From Chitinophagaceae bacterium (lineage in GTDB: Bacteria > Bacteroidota > Bacteroidia > Chitinophagales > Chitinophagaceae): a stretch of 32,899 nucleotides of DNA. Each line of letters opens with the position of its first letter. The stretch's first letter is position 1. The position numbers and the translations under genes are program-made. The notes below the pieces were generated by a model that did no database searches, was not told the origin of the DNA, and was given only the letters and a program-made list of their open reading frames with translations. The stretch lies in assembly GCA_024643645.1 (NCBI GenBank), contig JAHEMN010000001.1, forward strand, positions 63,662 through 96,560, read 5' to 3'. Shown piece after piece: positions 16,900 through 24,850 of the stretch.

Positions 16900-17601
16900 T
16901 TGAAGCTTCAAATAAGAAAATATAGCAAAATACTTCTTGTTGTACTACTCTTTTCAGGTGGTCATTTATCTGCACAGATCGGTCTTCCTGCACCTATAAT
17001 TGATTCAAATGAAATAGCTCTTCAACTCATGAAAGAGCAAAAGAAAAAATGGGGGCCAAATGATACAATATACCTACCGGCCATTTTATATCAAAACGAA
17101 ATAGTTAACTATAAAGAAATGGAGATGGCCTGGGTATCTAATTTATCTCCTGATAAATTAGCGAAATATATTAAAGAATGGACCCGGTTAAGGAATGCAG
17201 TTTTTGTAACATATCCCTATGCAAGAATTGCTGGTTCAACTATTAATGACATTAATAAAAATCTCGAAGGTGTAAAAGGTAAAAAAGAAAGAAAAGCATA
17301 TATAAAAACAAGAGAAAAAGATTTGAAGAATGAATTTAGTGATCCTCTTTCCAACTTATCTGTATACCAGGGAAAGATATTAATGAAACTAATTAACAGG
17401 CAAACAGGAAATAATTGCTATGAGATTATTAAAGAATACAAAGGTGGTTTGAATGCCAGGTTCTATCAAACTGTTGCCTGGTTCGTTGGTGGTAACCTAA
17501 AACAGGATTGGGATCTGAAAGAAAATTTCATGGATCGCCAGATTGAAAATATCGTTAAAGAAATTGATGGAAGCTGGTATGGCAACCCTTACCGACGGTA
17601 A
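16900..17601 (+). CDS. secreted DUF4294-family protein
   Basis: A 233-residue protein from a TTG start. This start yields a good signal peptide (Met-Lys-Leu-Gln-Ile-Arg-Lys, a hydrophobic core, Leu-Ser-Ala-Gln at residues 23-26). The nearest upstream ATG is out of frame, and the next internal ATG would remove the signal. The mature part matches DUF4294 as I know it from Bacteroidota: Thr-Ile-Tyr-Leu-Pro early on, a tyrosine-rich helical segment with Val-Tyr-Pro-Tyr-like Val-Thr-Tyr-Pro-Tyr-Ala, and a conserved Gly-Asn-Asn-Cys-Tyr-Glu-Ile-Ile near residue 170. It lies 83 bases after ccmF without a visible terminator, so readthrough is possible. Function unknown. Confidence 0.78.
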   Translation: MKLQIRKYSKILLVVLLFSGGHLSAQIGLPAPIIDSNEIALQLMKEQKKKWGPNDTIYLPAILYQNEIVNYKEMEMAWVSNLSPDKLAKYIKEWTRLRNAVFVTYPYARIAGSTINDINKNLEGVKGKKERKAYIKTREKDLKNEFSDPLSNLSVYQGKILMKLINRQTGNNCYEIIKEYKGGLNARFYQTVAWFVGGNLKQDWDLKENFMDRQIENIVKEIDGSWYGNPYRR

Positions 17602-17628
17602 AATAATTACAATTTATTTTTTCCTTAA

Positions 17629-17636
17629 TACATTTG
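17629..17636 (+). promoter_or_regulatory. promoter -7 element of bshB1
   Basis: TACATTTG is an exact TAnnTTTG match, 18 bases before the ATG at 17655. The expected -33 position is A/T-rich without TTG. Confidence 0.6.
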
Positions 17637-17654
17637 ACTTACTAAACTAATCAC

Positions 17655-18392
17655 ATGAAGTTAGATATTCTTGCAATAGGCGTACACCCTGACGATGTGG
17701 AATTAGGCTGCTCCGGCACAATCATAAATGAAATCAAACAAGGAAAGAAAGTTGGTATCGTTGACCTGACGCAAGGCGAATTGGGTACACGGGGTACAAT
17801 TGAATCCCGTTATAATGAAGCAGCAAATGCTGCAATGATAATGGGTGTTCAAATAAGAGAAAACTTGAAGATGAGAGATGGCTTTTTTGAAAATGATGAA
17901 TTAAACAAATTAAAGCTCATTTCTGCTATTAGAAAATATCAACCGGAAATAGTTATCGGGAATGTATTGCATGACAGACATCCTGATCATGGAAGGGCGG
18001 GAAAAATGATAGCAGACTGTTGTTTCTTAGCAGGGCTTGCTAAAATTACAACACTGGATGATGAAGGTAATGAACAGCTCAGATGGAGACCAACGTATGT
18101 TCTTCATTACATACAGGATTGGTACCATGAACCTGACCTCTTGATTGATATTTCTGCTTCCTTTGAACAAAGGATGAAATCTATAGAAGCTTATTCTACT
18201 CAATTCCATAGCAATGAAAATAATTCAAATGAGCCTCAAACATATATTTCAACACCCGATTTTTTAGAAAGTGTTATTGCAAGAGCAAGAATGTTTGGTA
18301 AAAGAATAGGCGTTAAATATGCTGAAGGTTTTATAAGTGAAAAGAAAATCGGGATCCGCTCGTTGGATGCATTAATTCAAGTGGAAACTTAA
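17655..18392 (+). CDS. bshB1: bacillithiol biosynthesis deacetylase BshB1
   Basis: A 245-residue LmbE/PIG-L-family zinc deacetylase. BshB1 removes acetyl from GlcNAc-malate to give GlcN-malate, the second step of bacillithiol synthesis. The zinc site is visible: H11-Pro-Asp-D14 in Ile-Gly-Val-His-Pro-Asp-Asp-Val-Glu-Leu-Gly and H112 in Arg-His-Pro-Asp-His-Gly-Arg-Ala. The BshB1-typical Leu-Gly-Thr-Arg-Gly-Thr near residue 43 and the C-terminal Gly-Lys-Arg-Ile-Gly-Val-Lys-Tyr-Ala-Glu-Gly-Phe are present. It has its own -7 element and appears monocistronic. bshA and bshC are not in the window. A DinB/YfiT protein at 31425-31964 may use the product. Confidence 0.93.
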   Translation: MKLDILAIGVHPDDVELGCSGTIINEIKQGKKVGIVDLTQGELGTRGTIESRYNEAANAAMIMGVQIRENLKMRDGFFENDELNKLKLISAIRKYQPEIVIGNVLHDRHPDHGRAGKMIADCCFLAGLAKITTLDDEGNEQLRWRPTYVLHYIQDWYHEPDLLIDISASFEQRMKSIEAYSTQFHSNENNSNEPQTYISTPDFLESVIARARMFGKRIGVKYAEGFISEKKIGIRSLDALIQVET

Positions 18393-18492
18393 CAAATGTT
18401 AGTAAATTTTGTTGAAGAATTATTAATCTAAATCAACGTTTTACGCAACATTTTAAGTCATTTTTTTAAGTAGTCATTTGGTAATTATAGAC

Positions 18493-18500
18493 TACATTTG
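18493..18500 (+). promoter_or_regulatory. promoter -7 element of the fatty acid desaturase gene
   Basis: TACATTTG is an exact TAnnTTTG match, 20 bases before the ATG at 18521. A TTTG at 18477-18480 is only 12 bases upstream, too close for a standard -33 element. Confidence 0.6.
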
Positions 18501-18520
18501 CATTTCTGAAAAGTAGTAAT

Positions 18521-19588
18521 ATGGCTAGTCCCAAATTTTCAAATTCATCACAATCATTTCACACCGAGCTTAAAAAAAGAATCAACGATTATTTTAAAAA
18601 GGCCGGCAAACCTTCTACGGGAAACTTTTCCTTGTATTTAAAAGCAGTAATACTTATTGTAAGCTTTATACTTGTATACATACATCTGGTTTTCTATACT
18701 CCAGTTACATGGTTAGCAATAGTTGAGTGTGTAGTTTTAGGCGGTCTTACAGCTGCAATAGGCTTCAACATTATGCATGATGGTATGCACGGCAGTTTCA
18801 GTAAACATAAATGGGTAAATGATATGGCTGGCTTAACACTTAATTTTTTAGGTGCCAATAATTTCATGTGGCGTAATAAACATAATATCATTCATCACAC
18901 TTATACAAATATTGAAGGAATTGATGATGATATTGAAGCAAAACCATTATTACGTTTATGTGAAACACAAAAATATTATAAGATTCATCGCTTTCAACAT
19001 TGGTATTTCTGGGCAGCTTATTCATTGCTCTATATCTGGTGGGTTTTATTCACAGATTATAAAAAGTACTTTCTTGGAAGAATCGGCCCAACTCCTATTA
19101 AAAAAATGAGTATTGGCGATCATATCTCCTTTTGGGGCTTTAAATTGTTACATGCTTTTCTTTTCTTTGCATTACCAATATATACGTTAGGTTTTCCAAC
19201 TTTTATTGTCGGCTTTCTGATCTATGGAATGTTCACTGGATTTGTTTTGAGTATCGTTTTCCAATTAGCACATACAGTTGAAGAAACTCATTTTCCTCAG
19301 GCAAATGAAACAACCGGTAAAATGGAAGATGAGTGGGCAGTACATCAGTTAAAAACTACTGCAAATTTTGCTACCCGTAACAGAGTGATCTCCTGGTTAG
19401 TAGGCGGTTTGAATTTTCAGGTAGAGCATCATCTTTTTCCAAGAATATCGCATGTTCATTATCCTGCGATCAGCAAGATCATTAAAAAAGCCTGTCTTGA
19501 ATTTGGCGTTCCGTATATTGAATATCCAAAAATGAGAATGGCTGTAGCTTCACATATCACACATTTAAAAAGTTTAAGTAGAAAATAA
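18521..19588 (+). CDS. acyl-lipid/acyl-CoA fatty acid desaturase
   Basis: A 355-residue integral membrane di-iron desaturase that inserts a double bond into fatty acyl chains. The three histidine boxes are intact: H86-x3-H90 (His-Asp-Gly-Met-His), H121-x2-H125-H126, and Gln300-x2-H303-H304 (Gln-Val-Glu-His-His-Leu-Phe-Pro). The Gln-first third box is typical of front-end or linoleoyl-CoA-type desaturases. No fused cytochrome b5 domain is present. Hydrophobic stretches at about 40-60, 66-84, 155-175 and 205-250 fit membrane helices. It has its own -7 element and a downstream terminator at 19611-19637. It probably adjusts membrane fluidity; the regiospecificity is unknown. Confidence 0.93.
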   Translation: MASPKFSNSSQSFHTELKKRINDYFKKAGKPSTGNFSLYLKAVILIVSFILVYIHLVFYTPVTWLAIVECVVLGGLTAAIGFNIMHDGMHGSFSKHKWVNDMAGLTLNFLGANNFMWRNKHNIIHHTYTNIEGIDDDIEAKPLLRLCETQKYYKIHRFQHWYFWAAYSLLYIWWVLFTDYKKYFLGRIGPTPIKKMSIGDHISFWGFKLLHAFLFFALPIYTLGFPTFIVGFLIYGMFTGFVLSIVFQLAHTVEETHFPQANETTGKMEDEWAVHQLKTTANFATRNRVISWLVGGLNFQVEHHLFPRISHVHYPAISKIIKKACLEFGVPYIEYPKMRMAVASHITHLKSLSRK

Positions 19589-19610
19589 TAAACTATAAAA
19601 CATAAAAACT

Positions 19611-19637
19611 GAGCTGCCTAGTGTAGCTCTTTTTTTT
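19611..19637 (+). terminator. terminator of the desaturase gene
   Basis: GAGCT (19611-19615) and AGCTC (19625-19629) form a stem over a 9-base loop, followed by eight T (19630-19637). It lies 23 bases past the desaturase stop and separates it from the ureohydrolase operon. Confidence 0.75.
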
Positions 19638-19658
19638 AACCATTATTTGAAATTTATC

Positions 19659-20705
19659 ATGACCGATCTAAGCAAACATGATCCGAACAGAGTTGGAAAT
19701 CCTAATAATAATATTTTTGGATTACCAACAAATGAAGAACATTCCAAATTAATTATCATACCCGTTCCTTGGGAAGTTACAGTAAGCTATGGGTCGGGTA
19801 CCGCCAGGGCTCCGGAAGCAATATTAAAAGCAAGTTTACAGGTAGATCTGTTTGATCCTGATATACCTGATGCATGGAAGCAGGGATTTTATATGCGGCC
19901 GGTTGATAAAAAAATTCTTTTAAAAAGTGACTACCTGAGAAAAGAAGCAGAATTATATATTGATTATATATCAAAAGGGGATGATGTAGCTGATAACCAG
20001 TTTATGTCAAAAGCCCTCAAAGAAGTAAATGAAGGTGGCGAGTTTATCAATAACTGGGTTTATGAGCATACAAAGAGTTTATTAGATGAAGATAAATTGG
20101 TTGGTTTGCTTGGCGGCGATCATAGCACTCCTTTAGGCTATCTAAAAGCAATCGCTGAAAAGCATGGCAAATTTGGAATATTACAAATAGATGCTCATTG
20201 TGATCTTAGGATAGCTTATGAAGGATTCAATTATTCTCATGCAAGTATTATGTATAATGCTTTGACTGAACTACCTGAATTAGAAAGATTAGTACAGGTT
20301 GGGATAAGAGACTTTGGAAGTGATGAATGGGAATATGTAAAGAACAGTGATTATAGGGTCATAACCTATTTTGATAAAGAAATAAGAAACCGCCAGTTTG
20401 AAGGACAAAGCTGGAAACATATTGCGGAAGAAATAATCAGCAAACTTCCGGATAAAGTATTTATTAGTTTCGATATTGACGGATTAGATAGAAAACTGTG
20501 TCCCTTTACCGGCACTCCTGTTCCCGGAGGATTTGAATTAGACCAGGTATTTTACTTGTTCACTCTGTTACTAAAAAGCGACAAAACCATTGTTGGTTTT
20601 GATCTGAACGAAGTTGGAATTGGAGGTGATACCGACTGGGATGCAAATGTGGGTGCAAGAGCACTTTTTAAATTATGTAATTTGTTAGTTGCAAGTAACT
20701 CCTGA
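19659..20705 (+). CDS. agmatinase/arginase-family ureohydrolase
   Basis: A 348-residue manganese ureohydrolase from the ATG at 19659; a TTG four codons earlier is less likely. The binuclear metal ligands are all present: H155 in Gly-Gly-Asp-His-Ser, D178-x-H180-x-D182 in Asp-Ala-His-Cys-Asp, and D272-x-D274 in Phe-Asp-Ile-Asp-Gly-Leu-Asp. The family hydrolyses agmatine, arginine, guanidinobutyrate or formiminoglutamate; the motifs do not decide between them. About 60 residues between 65 and 130 appear to be an insertion relative to short agmatinases. Its TGA overlaps the next ATG by one base, so it heads a coupled gene run. No -7 element is evident upstream. Confidence 0.9.
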   Translation: MTDLSKHDPNRVGNPNNNIFGLPTNEEHSKLIIIPVPWEVTVSYGSGTARAPEAILKASLQVDLFDPDIPDAWKQGFYMRPVDKKILLKSDYLRKEAELYIDYISKGDDVADNQFMSKALKEVNEGGEFINNWVYEHTKSLLDEDKLVGLLGGDHSTPLGYLKAIAEKHGKFGILQIDAHCDLRIAYEGFNYSHASIMYNALTELPELERLVQVGIRDFGSDEWEYVKNSDYRVITYFDKEIRNRQFEGQSWKHIAEEIISKLPDKVFISFDIDGLDRKLCPFTGTPVPGGFELDQVFYLFTLLLKSDKTIVGFDLNEVGIGGDTDWDANVGARALFKLCNLLVASNS

Positions 20706-21259
20706 TGAAAAATAATTTTACGATTGAACTTAAAAATGAGAAAGTAAAATCATACAAAAAATCAATAATAGCGATTATTGTATTGAATATTATTTTCTTT
20801 CTTATACTAGCAATAACTTCTGAAATAAATAAAATAAAACTCTTTTCAATCTTATTAATTGGTTTACTATTATCATCTTTTGCAATTCAATATTATCTCC
20901 AAAAAAAGAATAATACTTTCAATGCCGTTCTTACATCAATCATTTTTATAATCTTCACACATCTTTTTTTACAATTCTGGTGGCAGGCTTTAGCAATGGC
21001 AATCATTTCGTTGTTTTATTACTATGCTATTCGAAAACTTCAACTATCAATTTCAAAAGATGGGATAAGCTATCCTTCCTTTCCTCCAAAAAATATTGAA
21101 TGGATGGAGCTTAATAATTTAATACTCAAAGACCACCTTTTAACAATTGATTTTAAAAGCAACAAACTTGTTCAGGCAGAAATAAAATCAGATGAAAAAG
21201 ATGTTGTGATCGATGAAAAAGATTTTAACGACTTTTGCAGGCAACAATTAAATAAATGA
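20705..21259 (+). CDS. membrane protein with four helices and C-terminal soluble domain, unknown function
   Basis: A 184-residue protein with hydrophobic segments at about residues 19-38, 45-65, 72-88 and 91-110. A soluble C-terminal part of about 70 residues follows, beginning Leu-Gln-Leu-Ser-Ile-Ser-Lys-Asp-Gly-Ile. The alternating strand pattern there resembles a PH-like or YcxB-type domain, by appearance only. It starts inside the stop codon of the ureohydrolase gene (TGATG) and its own stop overlaps the radical SAM start (ATGA), so translation is likely coupled on both sides. No recognised family. Confidence 0.75.
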   Translation: MKNNFTIELKNEKVKSYKKSIIAIIVLNIIFFLILAITSEINKIKLFSILLIGLLLSSFAIQYYLQKKNNTFNAVLTSIIFIIFTHLFLQFWWQALAMAIISLFYYYAIRKLQLSISKDGISYPSFPPKNIEWMELNNLILKDHLLTIDFKSNKLVQAEIKSDEKDVVIDEKDFNDFCRQQLNK

Positions 21260-22557
21260 GCTTAACACAATCTCCATATATACTTTATTCTGACGGTAAT
21301 GGAAATATTTTTGAAGACACTTCATTATATGTTACCGGGCGCAGTGGCTGGGATGCTGTTGACGTACCGGAAGAAGATTGGATTGAATTACCATTTGGCG
21401 GTTCATTATACGAATTACCGGGACGAAAAGGTATTGGCATTGATGTTGAGACCGGTGAAATGAGATTATGTGAAAAAGGATTAGCTATAGCTGCATTTGT
21501 ACCACCGGCTTACTCCGGTTTTTATATGGCAGCATTTGAAAGTTCTCCAGATGCCCCGGTACTGCCTTTGTTTTGTTATGCTGCAGCAGGTTGGTTAGAT
21601 GGTAAGTTTTATGTACCCGCAGTAAGGATTGAACAGGATATAAGACAAGATTGCGAAGGATATGACAAAGAAAAAGTAGATAAAGGTGTTAAAAATTTAC
21701 TTAAACATTATCCGCATAACAGATTAGTAAGCCATTTGGCCAATAACTGTGCGTTGACCTATCAATGCCCTGCCGCAAGAAATTTTGCATTAGGCAGATG
21801 GGAATGCCCGATACCCGTATCTCCTGCCTGCAATGCAAATTGTGTGGGTTGTATTTCCTTACAGCCCGATGAAGAATCAATTGTTTCTCCACAAGATCGT
21901 TTGGCCTTTAAACCAACTGTAGAAGAAATAGTTGAATTCACAGTACCACATTTGGAATCAGCTCCCTATCCTATTGTAAGTTTTGGACAAGGATGTGAAG
22001 GTGAACCATTGTTAATGTGGGAAACTATGCGGGATGCTATCATTGAAATAAGAAAGCATACAAAAAAAGGTAGTATAAATATCAATACTAACGGGTCAAT
22101 GCCAAAGGCTGTAAGATCATTATGCGAAGCAGGTTTAGATTCGATCCGGGTAAGTACCAATTCAGTAAGAAAAGAAATTTATACTCCTTACTACAGGCCT
22201 AATAATTATGAATTTGAAGACATAGTTGAAAGTCTTAAAATAGTGAATAGTTTTGGCGGCTGGACATCAATAAACTTTTTTGTATTTCCAGGTATGACTG
22301 ATTCTATAGCGGAATATGAAGCATTAAGAAAGTTTATTAATGAGACCGGATTAAAAATGATTCAATGGAGAAGCTTTAATATTGATCCTGATTGGTATCT
22401 TGGAAAAATTGGTGTGACTGATACCGGAGAATGCCTGGGTGTAAAACAATTGCAGGAATTGATAAGGGAAGAATTTCCAGATCTTAAATATGGATATTTT
22501 AATCCACCGATAGAAAGAATAAATGGTAAGTTTGAAATAGACTTTGCACATCACTAA
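21256..22557 (+). CDS. radical SAM protein of unknown substrate
   Basis: A 433-residue radical SAM enzyme. The cluster motif is C192-x3-C196-x2-C199 (Cys-Asn-Ala-Asn-Cys-Val-Gly-Cys), preceded by an unusually long N-terminal region of about 185 residues. Downstream the barrel shows Ser-Phe-Gly-Gln-Gly-Cys-Glu-Gly-Glu-Pro, the GGE-like SAM-binding strand, then Ile-Asn-Thr-Asn-Gly and Ser-Ile-Arg-Val-Ser. Extra cysteines C165, C171 and C184 precede the main motif and could bind a second cluster, but that is inference. It overlaps the upstream membrane gene by 4 bases. No peptide substrate or precursor gene is seen nearby. Substrate unknown. Confidence 0.9.
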   Translation: MSLTQSPYILYSDGNGNIFEDTSLYVTGRSGWDAVDVPEEDWIELPFGGSLYELPGRKGIGIDVETGEMRLCEKGLAIAAFVPPAYSGFYMAAFESSPDAPVLPLFCYAAAGWLDGKFYVPAVRIEQDIRQDCEGYDKEKVDKGVKNLLKHYPHNRLVSHLANNCALTYQCPAARNFALGRWECPIPVSPACNANCVGCISLQPDEESIVSPQDRLAFKPTVEEIVEFTVPHLESAPYPIVSFGQGCEGEPLLMWETMRDAIIEIRKHTKKGSININTNGSMPKAVRSLCEAGLDSIRVSTNSVRKEIYTPYYRPNNYEFEDIVESLKIVNSFGGWTSINFFVFPGMTDSIAEYEALRKFINETGLKMIQWRSFNIDPDWYLGKIGVTDTGECLGVKQLQELIREEFPDLKYGYFNPPIERINGKFEIDFAHH

Positions 22558-22573
22558 TTATACAACCGGCTGA

Positions 22574-23494
22574 ATGAATGAGAAGTATTCACAAAATAAG
22601 ATCCTGGTTGGAGCATTCGTAGCCATACTTGCCACTTTAATCTGGTCCGGTAACTTTATCATTGCCAGAGGAGCAAAAAACAACATCCCTCCTGTTACAC
22701 TTGCTTTTTATCGCTGGCTTAGTGCAACATTGATCTTATTACCATTTACCTGGCAATTATTCCTAAAAGAAATTCAAATAATAAAAAAGCAATTTCTATT
22801 TTTCCTGTTGGCGGCAGTTACCGGTGTATCCATGTTTAATACTTTTGTATACATAGCAGGACATTATACCGAAGCTATCAATATGGCATTACTAGGTACA
22901 ACCACCTCTCCTATTATATCAGTTATCCTTGCCAGAATATTTTTAAAAGAAAGAGTACCCGTTTCCAGAGTTATTGGTATGTTGATATGTATTGCTGGAA
23001 TATTATTGCTATTAAGCAAGGGCAATATGGAAACACTTTTATCTTTCTCTTTTACAAAAGGAGATTGGTGGATGCTGGCAGCCGCATTTACCTTTGCAAT
23101 TTATAATGTGTGTGCAAAGAAAAAACCTGCAACAATGAGTTCCAGAAACTTTTTATTTACAGTGTTTTTAATCGGCACAATTATCTTACTTCCTTTTTAT
23201 TTATATGAATTGAAAATCGATGGCGGGTTTGAAATGAACATGTCAAACTTTGGGGCTATACTTTATCTCGGACTTGGTGCTTCTGTAATTTGTTTTCTGT
23301 TATGGAATATTTCTATAGCTAATCTGGGAGCAGGAAGAGCATCCTTATTTGGTAATCTGATACCTGTTTTTAGTTCGATCGAAGCTGTTATTTTTTTGCA
23401 TGAAAAAATAACAGCCATCTATTTATATAGTTTTATCTTAGTTGTTGTGGGATTGATAATCGCCAATATTCAAAAAAGAAGTTTGCTTAACTAG
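22574..23494 (+). CDS. EamA/DMT-superfamily transporter
   Basis: A 306-residue membrane protein with about ten helices in two EamA repeats. The first repeat begins Ala-Thr-Leu-Ile-Trp-Ser-Gly-Asn-Phe, with Pro-Pro-Val-Thr-Leu-Ala-Phe-Tyr-Arg-Trp following. The second begins near Gly-Asp-Trp-Trp-Met-Leu-Ala-Ala-Ala. Such proteins export metabolites, amino acids or amines. It starts 16 bases after the radical SAM gene and ends 15 bases before the MFS gene, so it belongs to the same run. Substrate unknown. Confidence 0.92.
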   Translation: MNEKYSQNKILVGAFVAILATLIWSGNFIIARGAKNNIPPVTLAFYRWLSATLILLPFTWQLFLKEIQIIKKQFLFFLLAAVTGVSMFNTFVYIAGHYTEAINMALLGTTTSPIISVILARIFLKERVPVSRVIGMLICIAGILLLLSKGNMETLLSFSFTKGDWWMLAAAFTFAIYNVCAKKKPATMSSRNFLFTVFLIGTIILLPFYLYELKIDGGFEMNMSNFGAILYLGLGASVICFLLWNISIANLGAGRASLFGNLIPVFSSIEAVIFLHEKITAIYLYSFILVVVGLIIANIQKRSLLN

Positions 23495-23509
23495 CTTTAA
23501 TTTACCTGC

Positions 23510-24694
23510 TTGAACCACCCAATACCAAGAAAAATTTTACCGATCATTGTAATAGCACAATTTGCAGGCACATCACTTTGGTTTGTTGGCAATGCAGTGT
23601 TACCCGAGTTAAAACAAACCCTCGGCTTATCTCAATATGCAGTGAGTCATGTCACCTCTGCAGTAATGCTAGGATTTATTACCGGCACACTTGTTTTTGC
23701 ATTTTTTACATTGGCTGATCGCTTTTCTCCTGTTAAACTATTTTTTATTTGTTCCCTGCTGGGTGCTTTAGCAAACACATCAGTAGCCTGGTTAGCAACC
23801 GATGCCATCTCTTTGTTTTCATTACGATTTATTACAGGATTTTTTATTGCCGGTATTTATCCTGTAGGTATGAAAATAGCAGCTGACTGGTTTGAAAAAG
23901 GACTTGGTAAAGCATTAGGTTTTTTATTGGGTGCTTTGATCCTTGGTACTGCTTTCCCTCACCTTTTGAAAAATAGAGATTTTGCCTTACCCTGGAAATC
24001 AGTTTTATATTACACATCAGCTTTTGCCACCATTGGAGGTATATTAATGATTGCTTTTGTGGGTGATGGCCCTTATCGAAAAAAATCCGGTGGATTTAAA
24101 TGGAATGCATTGGGAAGTATTTTTGCGTCTAAAAAATGGAGACAGGCTGCATTCGGATATTTTGGACATATGTGGGAGTTGTATACATTCTGGGGGTTCT
24201 TACCGGTAATACTTGCTTTATATGCTTCAAAAAATAAAATAGAACTTAATATTTCATTGCTTGCATTTTTAATAATTGGTATTGGTTCTTTAAGTTCAAT
24301 TGTTGGTGGCTATCTATCCAGACATAGAGGAAGTGCCAAAGTAGCAACCACTGCATTGATCATTTCCGGACTCTGTTGTTTTCTATCACCATTTATGTAT
24401 TCTTTTTCTCCATTCTTTTTTCTTTTATTACTTTTTATCTGGGGATTTACAGTTAGTCCCGATTCACCGCAATTTTCAACTTTGGTAACTCAATTTGCAC
24501 CGGAAAATCTGAGAGGTACTGCATTAACCATCTATAATTCTATTGGATTCACTATTTCAACCATTAGCTTAATTGTTATTGACAGGATCTACAATTCAAC
24601 GGGTTTCTTTGCAAAAGAAAATACAATGCTATTATTAGGTTTTGGAGCCATATTTGGGGTTACCAGTATGATAAGGCTCATAAAGAGCAAATAA
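23510..24694 (+). CDS. major facilitator superfamily transporter
   Basis: A 394-residue MFS protein with about twelve hydrophobic segments. It starts at a TTG, giving Met-Asn-His-Pro-Ile-Pro-Arg-Lys and a first helix (Ile-Leu-Pro-Ile-Ile-Val-Ile-Ala-Gln-Phe); no ATG is available early in the frame. A loop between helices 2 and 3 has Leu-Ala-Asp-Arg-Phe-Ser-Pro, matching the MFS motif-A region. The first internal Met lies after helix 1. It closes the five-gene run from 19659, 15 bases behind the EamA transporter. Substrate unknown. Confidence 0.9.
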   Translation: MNHPIPRKILPIIVIAQFAGTSLWFVGNAVLPELKQTLGLSQYAVSHVTSAVMLGFITGTLVFAFFTLADRFSPVKLFFICSLLGALANTSVAWLATDAISLFSLRFITGFFIAGIYPVGMKIAADWFEKGLGKALGFLLGALILGTAFPHLLKNRDFALPWKSVLYYTSAFATIGGILMIAFVGDGPYRKKSGGFKWNALGSIFASKKWRQAAFGYFGHMWELYTFWGFLPVILALYASKNKIELNISLLAFLIIGIGSLSSIVGGYLSRHRGSAKVATTALIISGLCCFLSPFMYSFSPFFFLLLLFIWGFTVSPDSPQFSTLVTQFAPENLRGTALTIYNSIGFTISTISLIVIDRIYNSTGFFAKENTMLLLGFGAIFGVTSMIRLIKSK

Positions 24695-24747
24695 TCCTTC
24701 ATTTTTTTATAAATTAATCACTTTTAACATTTCATAAATATGTATTT

Positions 24748-24760
24748 GTGCAAGTTGCAC
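24748..24760. promoter_or_regulatory. inverted repeat, possible operator upstream of the TonB-like gene
   Basis: GTGCAA-G-TTGCAC is a perfect 6+1+6 palindrome about 40 bases upstream of the -33 element. Its half-sites resemble those of the second repeat at 24788-24806 (GTRCAA and TTGYAC). A regulator site is inference. Confidence 0.4.
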
Positions 24761-24787
24761 GGCATTTGCATCGTTACTGACAGGTGT

Positions 24788-24806
24788 GTACAACAATTGT
24801 TTGTAC
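24788..24806. promoter_or_regulatory. inverted repeat overlapping the -33 element
   Basis: GTACAA (24788-24793) and TTGTAC (24801-24806) are perfect inverted half-sites separated by 7 bases. The right half covers the -33 TTTG (24800-24803), so a bound protein could block RNA polymerase. The two repeats start 40 bases apart. Confidence 0.45.
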
Positions 24807-24831
24807 CGCCAAACACCAAAATGTAAATTTG
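24800..24831 (+). promoter_or_regulatory. complete Bacteroidota-type promoter of the TonB-like gene
   Basis: TTTG (24800-24803), 20 bases, then TAAATTTG (24824-24831) match the TTTG-N19/20-TAnnTTTG consensus. An in-frame ATG at 24833 begins two bases after the -7 element, too early to be in the transcript. The ATG at 24851 is 19 bases downstream. Confidence 0.75.
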
Positions 24832-24850
24832 TATGAATAATTACAACGTC

